Of a stretch of 64,000 nucleotides of DNA, positions 47,640-62,394 are shown one piece after another. The stretch lies in NCBI GenBank assembly GCA_026018925.1, contig JAKSZU010000002.1, forward strand, positions 154,091,300-154,155,299. Direction: 5' to 3'. The DNA comes from Tupaia tana. Taxonomy: Eukaryota; Chordata; Mammalia; Scandentia; Tupaiidae. Under the pieces are notes generated by a model that made no database searches, was not told the DNA's origin, and worked only from the letters and a program-made list of their open reading frames with translations. The first letter of the stretch is position 1. Each line of letters starts with the position of its first letter. The position numbers and the translations under genes were made by a program.

Positions 47640-48250
47640 TTTAAAGCGGCGGGCGCCAAAGGGCGGGCCTCGGCGCTGCGCGTCAACTCTGGCCTCGCCC
47701 CAGCGGCCTAATCCTTAGCTGCCCGGACTTCCCCTGCCCCGCCGCGGCCGCACGTACACAAACAATAGCACGTGCTGCCGGGAGCCCGGACAGCCCAGCG
47801 GGGCGGTAGGGAGGAGGGGAAGTGGTGCGGCTTTGCCAGCCGATTGGCCAGCCGTGGAGACGCCAGACACGCCCGCTTAGGGGCGGAGCCTCCTACGCCC
47901 CAGGGGGCTCCAGCGCGCGTGCGCAGTCTCGGCCGGTGGGCGGGAGCAGAGGCGGTGGCAGGCTGACTGCAGCCATGGGGCGCGCTCCGGTTGACACGTC
48001 GCACACTAGCGTGCCCAGCCTTTAGTCCCTCTGGGCAAGCGGGAGTAGCGGGCGAAGGTTCTGGTTTCTGCCTGCACGCACGTAACCAGGAAACGAGGGC
48101 GCTGTAAGCAGCCGTTCGCCTTACAGCCCGGGGACCCGCCGTGTGCGGTGTGGGCGCCGCGTCCGCACCTGCCCAGCTTGGGAGGAATCGGGTTTCCTCC
48201 TGCCTCACGTTCGCAAGTGCCCGGCTCGCCTGGCCTGCCACGGAGGCCAG
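47640..48250. promoter_or_regulatory. CpG-rich ANKRD37 promoter region
   Basis: GC- and CpG-dense, in contrast to its surroundings. TTTAAA at 47640-47645 lies about 100 bp upstream of the ATG and could act as a TATA-like element on the minus strand. GC boxes such as GGGGCGGAGCC (about 47880) and long CpG runs continue to about 48,250. By analogy with the human locus a divergent LRP2BP 5' exon might start here; none was identified. Confidence 0.7.
47750..47775 (-). promoter_or_regulatory. paired hypoxia-response-element motifs upstream of ANKRD37
   Basis: On the minus strand, GCACGTGC (47775-47768) and TACGTGC (47756-47750) provide two ACGTG cores about 17-18 bp apart, roughly 215-235 bp upstream of the ATG. 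ANKRD37 is a known HIF-1 target. Binding here is inferred. Confidence 0.6.
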
Positions 48251-48961
48251 GGGAATTTAGGATGGGGGAAACAAGAAGCTGGGGCGTTGGAGCGCCGGTT
48301 AACGTGACTCCAAGAGGATAATCCCAAACCAAATGAGGCCTTTCGGGTTCAACATGGTGCAGTGTGCTTTGGGAACTGCTGTGAAATCGGCATCGCTCCC
48401 GGGACAGGGTAAAAGGCTGCGGGGCCTGTGGCTGTAAGGATGGCATAGAGGAGGAGGAAGTCTGGGACTGTCCTCCCTGAACGCTCGCAGAGAAAGAGGC
48501 GACCTGGCCAGAGAGAGTCGTTGCCCTGTGGGAAGAGGAAATGGGTCTTTTGATGGCGTTTTGTAATATTTAGCTTAAGTTAGGGCTTTTTGCAGAACCT
48601 CGGGAACAGACTTCTGATCGTTGGCACTGGTGTCATAGCTACTCCTTTGACGCTCTGCCCGAACATTTTTCAGGTTAATCTGGCCAAACACCAGAAGGCT
48701 CTAGCCCTGTGCCCCTTCTAAAACCCTCACTGGTTCCCTTCCGTCTACTCAGACCTCTGAAAGCAGGATTGAAGAATAGGTTTGTTTATTATGCTTTTAG
48801 AAGACAAACTCCTTGTCTTCTAAAACTAAGTGTAGCATTTAGTTCTAGTTTTAGTTACTGTGTATTATTTATTTTGTAGTAATAGTCCTAAAATAATCTG
48901 CAGTCATAAATTTATGTTATTCTATGCAGTGATCCAAGAGTAGTTTTGCCGTTTTATTAAG

Positions 48962-49130
48962 GCAGTCTCCCTGTCACCATCCTCCTGCCTGGGCCTCGGG
49001 CTGGGACCACAAGTACATGCTACCCCCTAGCTGTATCTGTGTTGCCCAGGCCAGCTCCACAGGCCAGCTCTTGGTGGAGTAACCTCTGCCTCAACCTCAG
49101 GAATAGCTGGGAGTTCAGGTAGCTTCCACC
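48962..49130 (-). mobile_element. 7SL-derived (Alu-like) SINE, degenerate dimer
   Basis: Read on the plus strand it shows antisense-Alu-like text twice: CTCCTGCCTGGGCCTCGGG.. CTGGGACCACAAG, then GTTGCCCAGGCC and CTCTGCCTCAACCTCAGG.. TAGCTGGGAGTTCAGG. Confidence 0.5.
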
Positions 49131-49354
49131 TTTCCTGGACTTTAAATTAGAGAAGGATTCAAACCCAGGCCTATGTGGCCCCAGCCTGTGGGGCACGGCA
49201 TTTTAGCACACACCACTGCAGTTAGAATGGCAAGTCTTAAGTGCTTTTTTAAAATGGATATTTAAACAAATAACTATGACATGTGCTTATATTCTGTATT
49301 TTTACATTTAAGTTATTAACAATACCTTGTTATGGTATTTAAAGAATAGCACTG

Positions 49355-49621
49355 CGGGAACCAGCAGTTAGTGTAATGGCTATGTCGCTGGACTCCCACG
49401 TAGTCGACCGCGGTTCACGTCTCGGACCCGGTGGCTTACAACTCACACCGGCCGCATGTGCGTGCGTGCCCAAGATCCCGAGAGGAGAATGGAGGAGAAG
49501 GGATTGTGGCGTGACCATCCCCCCTGGGGGGTGATTTCTCGCTTTCTGTCTCTATATCTCTCTCTGTCTGGTGAGCGCACGCGCCCTATAGCGAAAAACC
49601 TCTCCAAAAAAAAAAAAAAAA
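49355..49621 (+). mobile_element. tRNA-SINE type A, young
   Basis: Flanked by AGAATAGCACTGC (49343 and 49624). Confidence 0.93.
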
Positions 49622-51330
49622 GAAGAATAGCACTGCAGGTAAGCAGTGAACATACATCTGCATTGTCAATTTCTCTTTTCTCCTATTTACCGATTAGGGA
49701 AAGGGGATAAAGTGTATACTTACTCCAAACAATTGCTGCACCAGAAAATTGTGGCAAAAAAATAAAGTATATCCATCCTCTTTAGGTGATGTTTTATTTC
49801 CTGAGCACCTATTATCCCAAGGGCTCTGATAGTATCAAAATAAATAAATAATAAATAAATCAATTTCACTTCATTGTTCTGATAAGAAACTTGGAAAATG
49901 TAGGGGGTGTTTCATTATTTTGTCATTTCTCTTAGCAATAGGTTCCTTTCAATGAAATGTCATAGAAATTACAGATGATAAATTTAAAAAACTGAAGAAA
50001 GTAGGGAAAAGAATAGAAAGTTAGTTTTTACAATTAAACCAAGTTTCTCATCATTAGAGAGGGAAGTTACAGATAAGTAAGTAGAGAAGGCTAAAATGAA
50101 TCATATGGGACTGGATCTACCAGACATCAGTAAGAATTCATAGTGAGCGTAATACAGATTCAGATGAGTAAGTGCAGAAATAATGACAGGTATGTGTTTA
50201 CACTCACCTATACATACGTTTCCTAGCTCTGGCTGCCTTGAAAGGGCTTGCAGCAGTGACGGGAATAATAAATATATCCAGCACTCACATCTTAGTTTGT
50301 AATACCATTCTCCAATAAAATGTTTTTAAAATAAATAGATAAATGATAAATTTTAAAAGTCAGGGAGTTGGAGAAATTGTGACTTCTAGGGCTGGGTACA
50401 GGGAAAATATAAGTCTAGAAAATCTTATAGTTCTAGAAAGTAGAGAAATGCTTAAAAAGTGAAAGGATAGAGGCGTGTCTAAGGGACAGAGGAGGCTGCC
50501 TGAAGAGTTCTCCATGGCTAGAATTAGAAATACTTGCTCAATGCACTAATGTACTGTTGGATTATAATTTCATGAAATAGATAGCCATGAGTCATAGTGA
50601 TATAAGTAAGTAGGTAAGGGGAGAATTCCAAATACTTCATGTGGACACTGCCCTCTGCAGGAGGTAGAAATTAATCTCCTCTCACTTCACCTCCTAGAGT
50701 ATAGGGTATGCAAAATGACTTGCTTCCAAAGAGTATAGGAAAGGGGGAAAAGAACTTTACAGTGGAGAAATCTGCCAACTACAACCTTGGCCATGACATT
50801 TTAACATCTTGAGTGGTAAGTCATTGATAGCATAAACCCTTGCTATGATGTGATGAGAAGGCCACGTCACCTCTGCGAAAGACCCCCTCCACCAGAAACA
50901 AAAAAGCAAAATCCATGTAGCCATGAATAAAATATTAGATAAACCCAGATTGGTAGACATTCTACAGGACAAAACTGAAGATCAAGGAGAGAAAAACAAG
51001 GAGAGAAACTAAAAGACCAGAGGAAGCTAGGGAAATGTGATGACTAATCAAACCACAGTGTGGTAACCTGGATGGAATCCTGGAACAGGAAAGGACGCAA
51101 GTGGGAAAATGAGTGAAATCCTAATGAAGTGTAGGGCTTTAGATCATAGTAATGTAATAGTGTTGGTTTCTTAGGTGTGACAAATGTACCATAATCATGG
51201 AATGCTATTATAAAAACGGGAAACTGTCTAGTATCTCTGCAACTTTTCTGTAAATCTCAAATTATTCTAAAACACAGTTTGTTTTTGAAAAAAAGAGAAC
51301 TTGAGACAATTTAGAATTAAGCTATTTTTG
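49622..51330. other. ANKRD37-LRP2BP interval, no gene recognised
   Basis: No conserved protein frame or strong CpG region. The remaining gaps up to LRP2BP (48250-48960, 52510-53340, 53920-54575, 55640-56145, 56610-57330, 58046-58960) are likewise blank. Non-coding 5' exons of LRP2BP could lie here unseen. Confidence 0.45.
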
Positions 51331-51332
51331 CG

Positions 51333-51591
51333 GGGACCAGCAGTTAGCGTAATGGCTATGTCGCTGGACTCCCACGTAGTCGACTGCAGTTCGAGTCCTG
51401 GACCCAGTGGCTTAAACTCATGCCGGGCGCGTGTGCGTGCGTGCCCAAGATCCCGAGAGGAGAAAGAAGGAGAAGGGATTGCAGCGTGGCCATCCACCCT
51501 GGGGGGGGTGATTTCTCACTTTCTGTCTCTCTGTCTCTGTCTGTCTGGCGAGCGCACGCACCCTATAGCGAAAACCTCAAAAAAAAAAATT
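51333..51591 (+). mobile_element. tRNA-SINE type A, young
   Basis: GGGGACCAGCAGTTAGCGTA with intact A and B boxes and CpGs. Confidence 0.92.
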
Positions 51592-51733
51592 TAGTTTCAT
51601 TTTTAAGTAAGCACTCTTTCTAAATAAAATAAAAACAGAAGATATATGAACCAGTATGAAGTTAGTTTTAATTAAACCAATAAAATACAACCTCACAAAG
51701 GTCTCATAACCAGTCACCAAGTTCTGGTAACTA

Positions 51734-52092
51734 TTGGGTTACAAGAAAACTCATGACATGGGACCAGCAGATGGCATGATGATTACGTTGCTGGGCTCCA
51801 CGTGGTAGACCGCAGTTTGAGTCCCAGACCAGGCAGCTTGGGATTCATGTCTGGTGCATGTGCCTGTGTGCCCAAAATCCTAAGGGAAGAAAGGAGGAGA
51901 AGGGACTGCAGCATGGGCATCCCCCCGGAGGGGTGATTTCTTGCTTTGTGTCTCTGTCTCTGTCCCTCTGGCAACCCTACATGACCTATAGCAAGACTCT
52001 CTCTAAAAAGAAAGAAAAAGAAAAGAAAGGAGAAAAAAAAGTCATGATGAATTTTGCGTAGAAAAACACATCATGACTTTTCAACAACCCAA
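51734..52092. mobile_element. palindromic TA-flanked MITE, copy 3, split by a SINE
   Basis: The ends TTGGGTTACAAGAAAACTC and GACTTTTCAACAACCCAA are flanked by TA. A type A SINE (51760-52040) lies inside, so the SINE is younger. Confidence 0.65.
51760..52040 (+). mobile_element. tRNA-SINE type A inside a palindromic MITE
   Basis: GGGACCAGCAGATGGCATGA head; A/G-rich tail; short TCATGA duplication. Confidence 0.88.
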
Positions 52093-52237
52093 TATTTAGT
52101 CTGACTAACCAACACACTGCACTCTGTGAGACACCCTGACTGTCCATGGTACTCAGAAGGCCTTAGGCTTCTCTCTAGTTCACTTAGTTACATGGTCTCA
52201 TTCCAGTTGAATTGTATGCCTATCGAAAGTCAGTTTT

Positions 52238-52507
52238 GGGGAACAGCAGTTAGTGTAATGGCTATGTCATTGGATTCCCATGTAGTCGACCGCAGTTCGA
52301 GTCTTGGACCCAGCTGCTTAAACTCATGCCGGGTGTGTGTGTATGTGTGCCCAAGATCCCAAGAGGAGAATGGAAGAGAAGGGATTGCAGCGTGGCCATC
52401 CCCCTGGGGGGGTGATTTCTTGCTTTCTGTCTCTCTGTCTCTCTCTGTCTTTCTGGCAAGCACACGCGCCCTATAGCAAAAACCTCTCTAAAAAAAGAAA
52501 AAAAAAT
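52238..52507 (+). mobile_element. tRNA-SINE type A
   Basis: Flanked by GTCAGTTTT (52229 and 52508). Confidence 0.92.
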
Positions 52508-53344
52508 GTCAGTTTTCATTTTTCCCCACATCTTACAGATATATATTTAAATAAATTTCTATGCTTTTCTCTTATATTTGTTTATACAATCCCTGATCAA
52601 TCCCAGATATCCATTACACTCATTTTTCTTGAGGGTAGGCAGTAGAAGGATGAGAATTTTTATAGCACATGTGAGAAGAGAAAAAGATCCCATTTAACTT
52701 CTGATATTGAAATAGACTATTACAGTAAGACAATAGATTTTACAGCAAGTCGATTGAGAGGTATTTTCTAAACTCCTTTATCTCACCGGCAAAAATTCAG
52801 AACACAGAATTTCTTCCACTGCATTTGTTATCTGTGACAGTTGTGCTAAACGTACCACCGAGGGAGAAGTTCAGAGTCTGCTCTCACTGTCATCCGCATT
52901 TCTAGCTGTGCCGCGAGACCTTGGGATAGTAACTTAGCTTTAAATGAAATGAACTCAACTCCACATACCCCCCAGGACTCTGAGTGTCTGGCCTATCCAA
53001 TTTCTTCTTCTTTTTTAAAATTCATATTCTTTCTGCCTTGGCTTTATTGTTTTGACCAGGACTTCTAAAATATCCCTGTATAATAATAGTGACCCAGGAA
53101 TTTTTGTTCTGCTTCTGATTACAATTAAAATATCACTTTGTCTTTTCTGAACATGTCTTCTGTCTTGCTCTAAATTGAAATATGTGTCTTCTCTGAGAAA
53201 GACGCAACTTCTGAAGAGAAGACTGAAGGAAATTCATGCTTGATGGGATGAGGTAGTGTTAGGGTCGGTCGCCTGTAAGTTGTCTAAGGAGGTGGGGTGG
53301 AGACAAGCAGTCTTGTGGGTCTGCTCATGTTTGATTGTTTGTTT

Positions 53345-53481
53345 CAGATAGATTTTTGCCATAGGGTGCATGTACTCACCAGAGAGACAAAGAGATAGAA
53401 AGTGGGAAATTACCCCCTAGGGGTATGGCCACACTGCAATCCCTCCTCCTCTGTTCTCTTCTTGGGATCTTGGGCACACGT

Positions 53482-53516
<35 letters not shown>

Positions 53517-53613
53517 TCTGGTGTGACTTTCAAGCCGCCAGGTCAGGAACTCGAACTGCAGTTGACAACGTCGGAGTCCAGCGATGTAAACAGTATGTCA
53601 TCTGCTGGTCTCC
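53345..53613 (-). mobile_element. tRNA-SINE type A with (CA)n
   Basis: Reverse copy with (CA)n at 53483-53513, followed by (ATCT)n at 53615-53647 and (TTTA)n. Confidence 0.85.
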
Positions 53614-53670
53614 ATCTATCTATCTATCTATCATCTATCTATCTATCTTTTATTTATTTATTTATTTATT

Positions 53671-53916
53671 TTTAATCTGATGGAGGCTGTGTGTGTCACT
53701 GGAGACAGAGAGAAGGGAAAGTGAAAAAGCGTCTCCCACAGAGCATGGTCCTGCTGCAATCCTTTCTCCTCCCTTTCTCTGTCCTTTTGGGATTTAGGGC
53801 ACAGACACACACACACACACACACACGTTTTCAAGCTGTGGAGTTCTGGACTTGAACGGAGCAGTTAGCCATGTGGGAGGCAGCTGCCTTACCTATCATG
53901 CCCCTGGCTGGTCCCA
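53671..53916 (-). mobile_element. old tRNA-SINE with (CA)n
   Basis: AGCATGGTCCTGCTGCAATC.. CCCCTGGCTGGTCCC. Confidence 0.65.
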
Positions 53917-54577
53917 TGATTATTTTATAAAAGATGAATCTGTTTTCTATTTGGTGTGACTCAGTAGTCATTAGGACAGCAGGCCATTTACATTTCTGTT
54001 GTTACACATGTTTGTCCCTTCTTTTAAGATTCTGTTTCTTTTCTCCACTGTTGCCACACTTTGAGATGATAAGCAATTATTAAAGACCTTTATTCATATA
54101 TTTTAGCACCTGATCTCTGGGTTGAAATCATCCCAGAGTATATCGATAACTATAACAGAATCAGTTCTTCCATATATTCTGTGAATCCAGAAAGTAGACA
54201 CATAATCACTAAAACTGAGACATGTCCATTTACCCTGGATGTTGACTAAAACCCCTCAGGGAAGGACCTGGTGGCTGCAGCTGGCCCACCGTTCCCACAC
54301 CTCTGAGGACAAGACAGACACAGCATGTGAATCCCACACAACCGACACTCAGATTTTGAACCAACCAGTTTTTGTTAGCCTGTTTTATTCGCTCAGAGAA
54401 TGCATAGTAGGCTGGAGGAAAATAAAATCAGATGCTACTAGGATCTCTCGTCCAAGTGCTTACCCAGAGTTTAATCTAGTGATGAAAGACATTCCTATCT
54501 TTTTTTTTTTTCCAATTCAGGGCATAATGTAAATTGGCCACATCCAAAAGGAGAGCTCAATAAACCTTTGTTTGGGG

Positions 54578-54838
54578 GACCAGCAAGATAGTGTGATGGT
54601 CATATCTCTGGACTCCCACATGACCGACTGCAGTTCGAGTCCTGGACCCGGCAACTTAAAACTCACCCCAGGAGCATGTGTGTATGTGCCCCAGATCCTG
54701 AGAGGAGAATGGAGGGGAAGGAATTGTGGCATGGCCATACCCCGGGGGATAATTTCTCGCTTTCTATCTTTCTGTCTCTCTGTCTCTTTGGCGAGCACAT
54801 GTGCCTTATAGCAAAAAATCTCTCAAAAACAAAACAAA
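54578..54838 (+). mobile_element. tRNA-SINE type A
   Basis: GGGGGACCAGCAAGATAGTG; tail of (AAAAC)n. Confidence 0.88.
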
Positions 54839-55133
54839 ACAAAACAAAAACAAAAACCTTTGTTTTTATCTCCCAGGTCCTCTTCAACACATCCTGAAGG
54901 TATAGCAACAAAAATCTTGTGCAGTCTTATAATCACTGAGGGTGATGTGAGTGTAAACAAGGTCAGGTTCTTCTCTGTTGTGCTTCATTTCTGATGCCTT
55001 TCCCGAATATCCCAAGATTTTTTTGTAGCCTTTTTGGATACAGTAGTCTACTGGGTTAATATCTTCAGTGAAAATAAAAACTTCCACATCTAGTTGAGGT
55101 TTCGTTGCTGTTGTTTTTAATTTTATTTACTAG

Positions 55134-55369
55134 GCCAGCCTATGGTATGATAGTTAAGACAGCTGGATCCCATGTGACCAACCCCATGACTCCTGTCCCA
55201 GACCTAGTGGCTGGAGAAGCGTGCTGGGCACGTATGTATATGTGTCTAAAAGCCCAGAGGAGGAGAGACGGAAGAGAAGGGACTGCAGCATGACCACTCC
55301 CCACGAGTGAGTGACTGCTTGTTTTCTTCTCCCTCTATCTGTATGTATGTATATGTATGTATGTGTGTG

Positions 55370-55372
<3 letters not shown>
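55134..55372 (+). mobile_element. old tRNA-SINE
   Basis: GGCCAGCCTATGGTATGATAG.. GAGAAGGGACTGCAGCATG-like body, passing into (TATG)n and (TA)n to 55413. Confidence 0.65.
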
Positions 55373-55414
<42 letters not shown>

Positions 55415-55416
<2 letters not shown>

Positions 55417-55640
55417 CATGAGCAAAAGAGACAGACAGAGAGAAGAGAGAGAAAGAGGCACCCCCAACAGTGTCTTCATGCTGCAGTCCAGTCCCCCCCA
55501 CACACCAGCTTCAGCCAGCTGTGGATCAGGGGGACACACACAGCGTCTTTGATGGAAACTCAGAACCTTCCCCTGCAGGCCAATCCCACAGAGCATCGAG
55601 TCCACGTCGGTCCACCCTCAGGCACCTAGTATCCAGTTGT
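55415..55640 (-). mobile_element. old SINE-like repeat
   Basis: CATGAGCAAAAGAGACAGAC.. GGACACACACAGCGTC; subfamily uncertain. Confidence 0.35.
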
Positions 55641-56146
55641 AAGTAATAACTGACAGTGCTGTCTACGTCATCCTATTGAAATCGTTTCCTTTTGCAGACC
55701 TTACCTAATATTGTTTCACTCTAAAGTTCATTGGGGATTTTTATGTTCACTAATGCAACCACAAGATTTTTGGACTCATATAATCAAATAATTTTATATA
55801 TCTAGGGAGAGACATACTTTAATTTTCTAGTTCAAACTACATATCGTCCAAACTACAGGTGAGGAAACTGATTTTTTTAAGTAGTTATTGTACTTTATGA
55901 TTTACATATAATTATTACACATCTTTTTAGAGTACAGAATAGTCTTTAAAAGCGTGTACAGTGTATAATAAATTGAGGATATTAACATATTTACCACCTC
56001 CAACATTTAACATTCTATTACGTTGTAAACATTTGTAACCCACTCCATTGCTTATCCTAGAAGCATGTACTGAATTGTCTATGATTTTTTTTTTAACTGT
56101 GAAATACAGCTCTAAAGAAAAACAAAATGATTAGAAATCAGACAAG

Positions 56147-56405
56147 GCACCAGCAGGTGGCATAATGGTTACAGAGCTGGACTTCCACATGGCCAACCAC
56201 CATGCTAGTCCCAGACCCATTGGCTTGAAACTCATGCCAAGCATGTGTCTGTGTGTGCCCAAAAATCCTGAGAGGAGAATGGAGGGGAGAGGATTGTGGT
56301 GTGGTCATCCCATGTTAGGTAAGGGGGAGGTCATTTCTCACTTTCCTTCTGTCTCTCTGTCTCCAGTGAGCACACGTGCCTATAGCAAAAATCTCTTAAA
56401 AGAAA
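56147..56405 (+). mobile_element. tRNA-SINE type A
   Basis: GCACCAGCAGGTGGCATAATG; tail with AAACAAAAC. Confidence 0.85.
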
Positions 56406-56433
56406 CAAAACAAAACAAACAAAAAGAAACATT

Positions 56434-56608
56434 GGGGCCAGTAGGTGGCATAGTGGTTAAGGCTCTGGACTCTCACATGGCTTATTGCGGTTCTAGTCCT
56501 GGACCTGGCAGCTTACTTTCTCACTTTCCCTCTCTGATGAGTGTATGTGCCCTATAGAAAAAATTATAAAAATAATATAAATAAATAAATAATTTCTTTA
56601 AAAAAGAG
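56434..56608 (+). mobile_element. tRNA-SINE type B
   Basis: GGGGCCAGTAGGTGGCATAG; tail AATAAATAAATAATTTC. Confidence 0.85.
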
Positions 56609-57329
56609 AGAAAGAAATCAGGCAACAAAAGTCTCATAAATTAATGAGAATTAATGTATGAAAACGAAGATAATCTTAACATAGCCATTGAAAGAAGAAT
56701 TTGTAATTTCCATGTAGAGGACTATGGGAGATAGGAGTTTATAATCTGTAAAGATCTGTGGTATCATTGGTCCAGTTAGAGACAGGTAAAGTTGTACATA
56801 ACAATAGCTCATTAGGAACAGAGAGAAAAAAAATCTTTTAACTCACTCAATGTGATTTTTTTTATAAGACCATAAAGAAATAAGTCCTCCCAAAAGCAAA
56901 AACAACAAAATTGGAAAGAGATGTTTAAAGGCAAAGACCTGGTAATCAGTGATTTGGTGATTTATAGGCTTTACAACATTCTTGGTTTTATATTCTTTAA
57001 ATTCATTCCAAAGAAAGACTCAGGTACTTGTAACATGTTGGGCCCCTCTCCTGCCTGGTTTTAGACAATGAGTAATAGTTATAATAATAAATACATAAAT
57101 TGAAACCTGTGGAGACAACTGTCAAACAACTAGAGAATTTGTATCTAACCCTGCTTGTGTGTACAATAGTTGAATCTGCATTTTTCACCTTTTAGTAGGG
57201 AAATTTAATCCTGACATTCAATGTTATTCTCAACATGTGTGGACTTCTGCTTTATTCCTAGTTGTTTTGTGTTCTCTTACTTCTATTTAGAGGAAATAGA
57301 CTCCTTAAAAGATTAGATGACCAGGATCA

Positions 57330-57506
57330 GCAGGTGGCATGGTGGTTAAGGCGCTGGACACTCCCACATGGCCGACCACAGTTCAATTCTTGGACCTGGT
57401 GGCTCGCTTCCTTGCTTTCCCTCTCTCTCTCTGTCTCTCTCTGGTCAAATTAAAATAAATGAATAAATAAATAAAATTAAATTAATAATTCTTTTAAAAA
57501 AAATAA
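57330..57506 (+). mobile_element. tRNA-SINE type B
   Basis: Flanked by AAAGATTAG(A/G)TGACC (57308 and 57505). Confidence 0.9.
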
Positions 57507-57607
57507 AGATTAGGTGACCCAGGCACAGCTGCTGTGGCCCTAAGACACTGTGCTTATAGACTGGGACCACAAGGGAGTGTATGGGAGGTCAGTTAGATTC
57601 CTGGTCC

Positions 57608-57807
57608 AACCAATAGGCCAGGTGTGATGGCATGTATCTGTAACTCAGCAATTTGGAGGTAAGGCAGGATGATAGTCAGCTTAAGGCTGTCCTGGGCAAT
57701 ATAGCCAGACAGGTTGGAGAAAGCATGCATATAGTCCCAGATGGGAGGCTGAGGTGGGAGGATGATAACATGGAAAACCCTGTCTTAAATAAATAAATAA
57801 ATAAATA
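57608..57807 (+). mobile_element. 7SL-derived (Alu-like) SINE, degenerate dimer
   Basis: GGCCAGGTGTGATGGCATG and GTCCTGGGCAATATAGCC, then a second unit AGTCCCAGATGGGAGGCTG.. GTGGGAGGATGA, ending in (AAAT)n. A tRNA-SINE starts directly after the tail. Confidence 0.7.
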
Positions 57808-58045
57808 GGGACCAGCAGATTGTATAATGGTTAGGTCTCTGGACTGCAGTTTGAGTCCCAGACCCAGTGGCTTAAACTCATGCCAGGCATGTGTGCATGT
57901 GTGCCCAAGATCCCAAGAAGAGAATGGAGAAGGGATTGCAGATGTGGCCATCCCCCCTGGAGTAGGGGGTGATTTCTCACTTTCTGTTTGTCTATCACTT
58001 GCTGTCTCTCTGGTAAAAAATCTGTCTAGAAAAATACATAAAATA
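57808..58045 (+). mobile_element. tRNA-SINE type A
   Basis: GGGACCAGCAGATTGTATAA directly after the (AAAT)n tail of the 7SL-like SINE. Confidence 0.85.
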
Positions 58046-58918
58046 AATAAAAAGATTAAGCAACACTTCTAAAAATCACAGATAGTGCAGTGGTTTTCCT
58101 AATATACTGTATTATCTCCCCTTTCTGCATTTCCTTCTCATTAATGAAGCAATCTATTGTGCAAAATAGTATCATGTAATTATATAAATGCAGCTTTCCA
58201 ATCACATTAAGGGTGTCTTGAGTTCCTCTCTTGACCACCAATCAGGAACCTTTTCTGCAAACTTGTTCCTGATTGGTGAATGTAAGCTGTAACAGTAGAA
58301 TGCCAAGGAGCAAACAGAAAGGCATAGCAACAACTGAGTTTGCTGTCTCCCTACCCTCAGCCTAGGCCAACCTGGACCCTGCCACCCTAAATGAGGTGGC
58401 CTCTCCATTTTATATGAAGGCTCTGATTTACCACTCAACAGTGATCCATCTTATAACATGGCAATCCAATACAGATGGGAAGAGAAAACTGAGCAACACA
58501 GCTAAAACAAGGTGTATCCTCAGGTAAAATAGGCAACGGCTTTGACTGGAAATGGAGGCTCTGGTGAGCTTTAGTTAGTTACCAGGCTACAGGAAGGTAC
58601 CAGTAAACAGGAACTGTATCTAGGGCAGGGCCATCAGTCCCTCTAAGGGGTAGCAGTTGAGGTGGGTGACAGGACTCGTTGAGGTGTGTGAACTCATAGT
58701 CAGATGAAGCTCACAAACAGCTTCATCGTTAATCCCAGGATGTGAAAACAGACACGTGGAGGAGGTGATATCTCCTAGGATCAAGGTCCTGGTTTCCCAG
58801 GGAAGAAAAGTCACATCTCAGCGCTGATAGGTTGGTGTCCTACCCCTAGGCGATAAGGAGAGGATGCTTTTCATAATGAGTACCAGTAGAAATACAGCCT
58901 CTTTGTTTTCCTTTCTAG

Positions 58919-61330
<2,412 letters not shown>

Positions 61331-61407
61331 TAAGATGCCATTGTTAGTATATTATTTTAGATCTAGTCAAAATTATATTTTAACAATATAGCTCTAGCCT
61401 TATATTT

Positions 61408-61673
61408 TCTTTTCCTTTTTTTGGAGAGGTTTTTGCCATAGGACGCGTGTGCTCGCCAGAAAGACAGAGAGAGAGACAGAGAGACAGAAAGTGAGAAATC
61501 ACCCGCCAGGGGGGATGGCCAGCACGCAATCCCTTCTCCTCCATTCTCCTCTTGGGATCTTGGGCATGCACGCACACACACCCGGCGTAAGTTTAAGCCA
61601 ACAGGTTTGGGACTTGAATCATGGTCGACTACATGGGAGTCCAATGACATAGTCATTACACTAACTGCTGGTC
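61408..61673 (-). mobile_element. tRNA-SINE type A
   Basis: Flanked by CTCTAGCCTTA(T/C)ATTTT (61391 and 61676). Confidence 0.92.
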
Positions 61674-61763
61674 CCTCTCTAGCCTTACATTTTAAGAATA
61701 TCTGATTTCTTAGTATTGTAAAGGATATGGGAATCATTTTTACATTTATATAAAAAACAAAAT

Positions 61764-62020
61764 TGGGCCAGTTCTGTAGACTAATAGTTAAAGATGCTCG
61801 ATCTCCCTTGGCCAACCAAGGTTCAAATCCCAGCCCTGGTGGCTTGAAAAACACATTGAGTGCATGTGCATGTGTGCCCCAAATTAATAGGATGGGGAAT
61901 GGAGAAGAAAGGATTGTGACATTGCTCACACCTCATTGGAGGGTGCTCTCTCCTTCTCCCTCTCTCTCCGGTAAGTCCATGTGTTTTCTGGCAATTTAAA
62001 ACAAACAAACAAAAATAAAA
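61764..62020 (+). mobile_element. old tRNA-SINE
   Basis: GGGCCAGTTCTGTAGACTAA.. GGTAAGTCCATGTGTTTTC. Confidence 0.7.
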
Positions 62021-62394
62021 TAAAATACCCAAATCAATTTGTTTTTGCCCCCTCCCACTTTTTTTTCCCCAACTCTGACCTAGGCTAGCAGCATCTTCTC
62101 CAAACCCTCCAGATTTTCATGTAACTATGTTCAACTATAAAAAAGTTAAACCTTTTTATACTTGAACTTTTATGAGTTTATTTTGTCTGACCCTCTTCAA
62201 ATGCTAGAGATATGCTTAATCTCTTCAATAATTTCTTCCTTTATGCTAACAATGAACTAGAGTTATTTTACTGGAATTGCTTCTACCTTTTGAATTGGTT
62301 CTGCCTTTTGGTTCAACTGTTGAACAGATATGGTGAAACTTCGGTAGCAGCTTTTTGTTCATGGGTACCTTTTAGAACATGGTTTGTCTCTTCC

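Noticed and set aside
47708-48446. Long open frames (177 and 146 codons) around the ANKRD37 promoter
   Set aside because: They lie in CpG-rich sequence where stops are rare. No recognisable domain or conserved start was seen.
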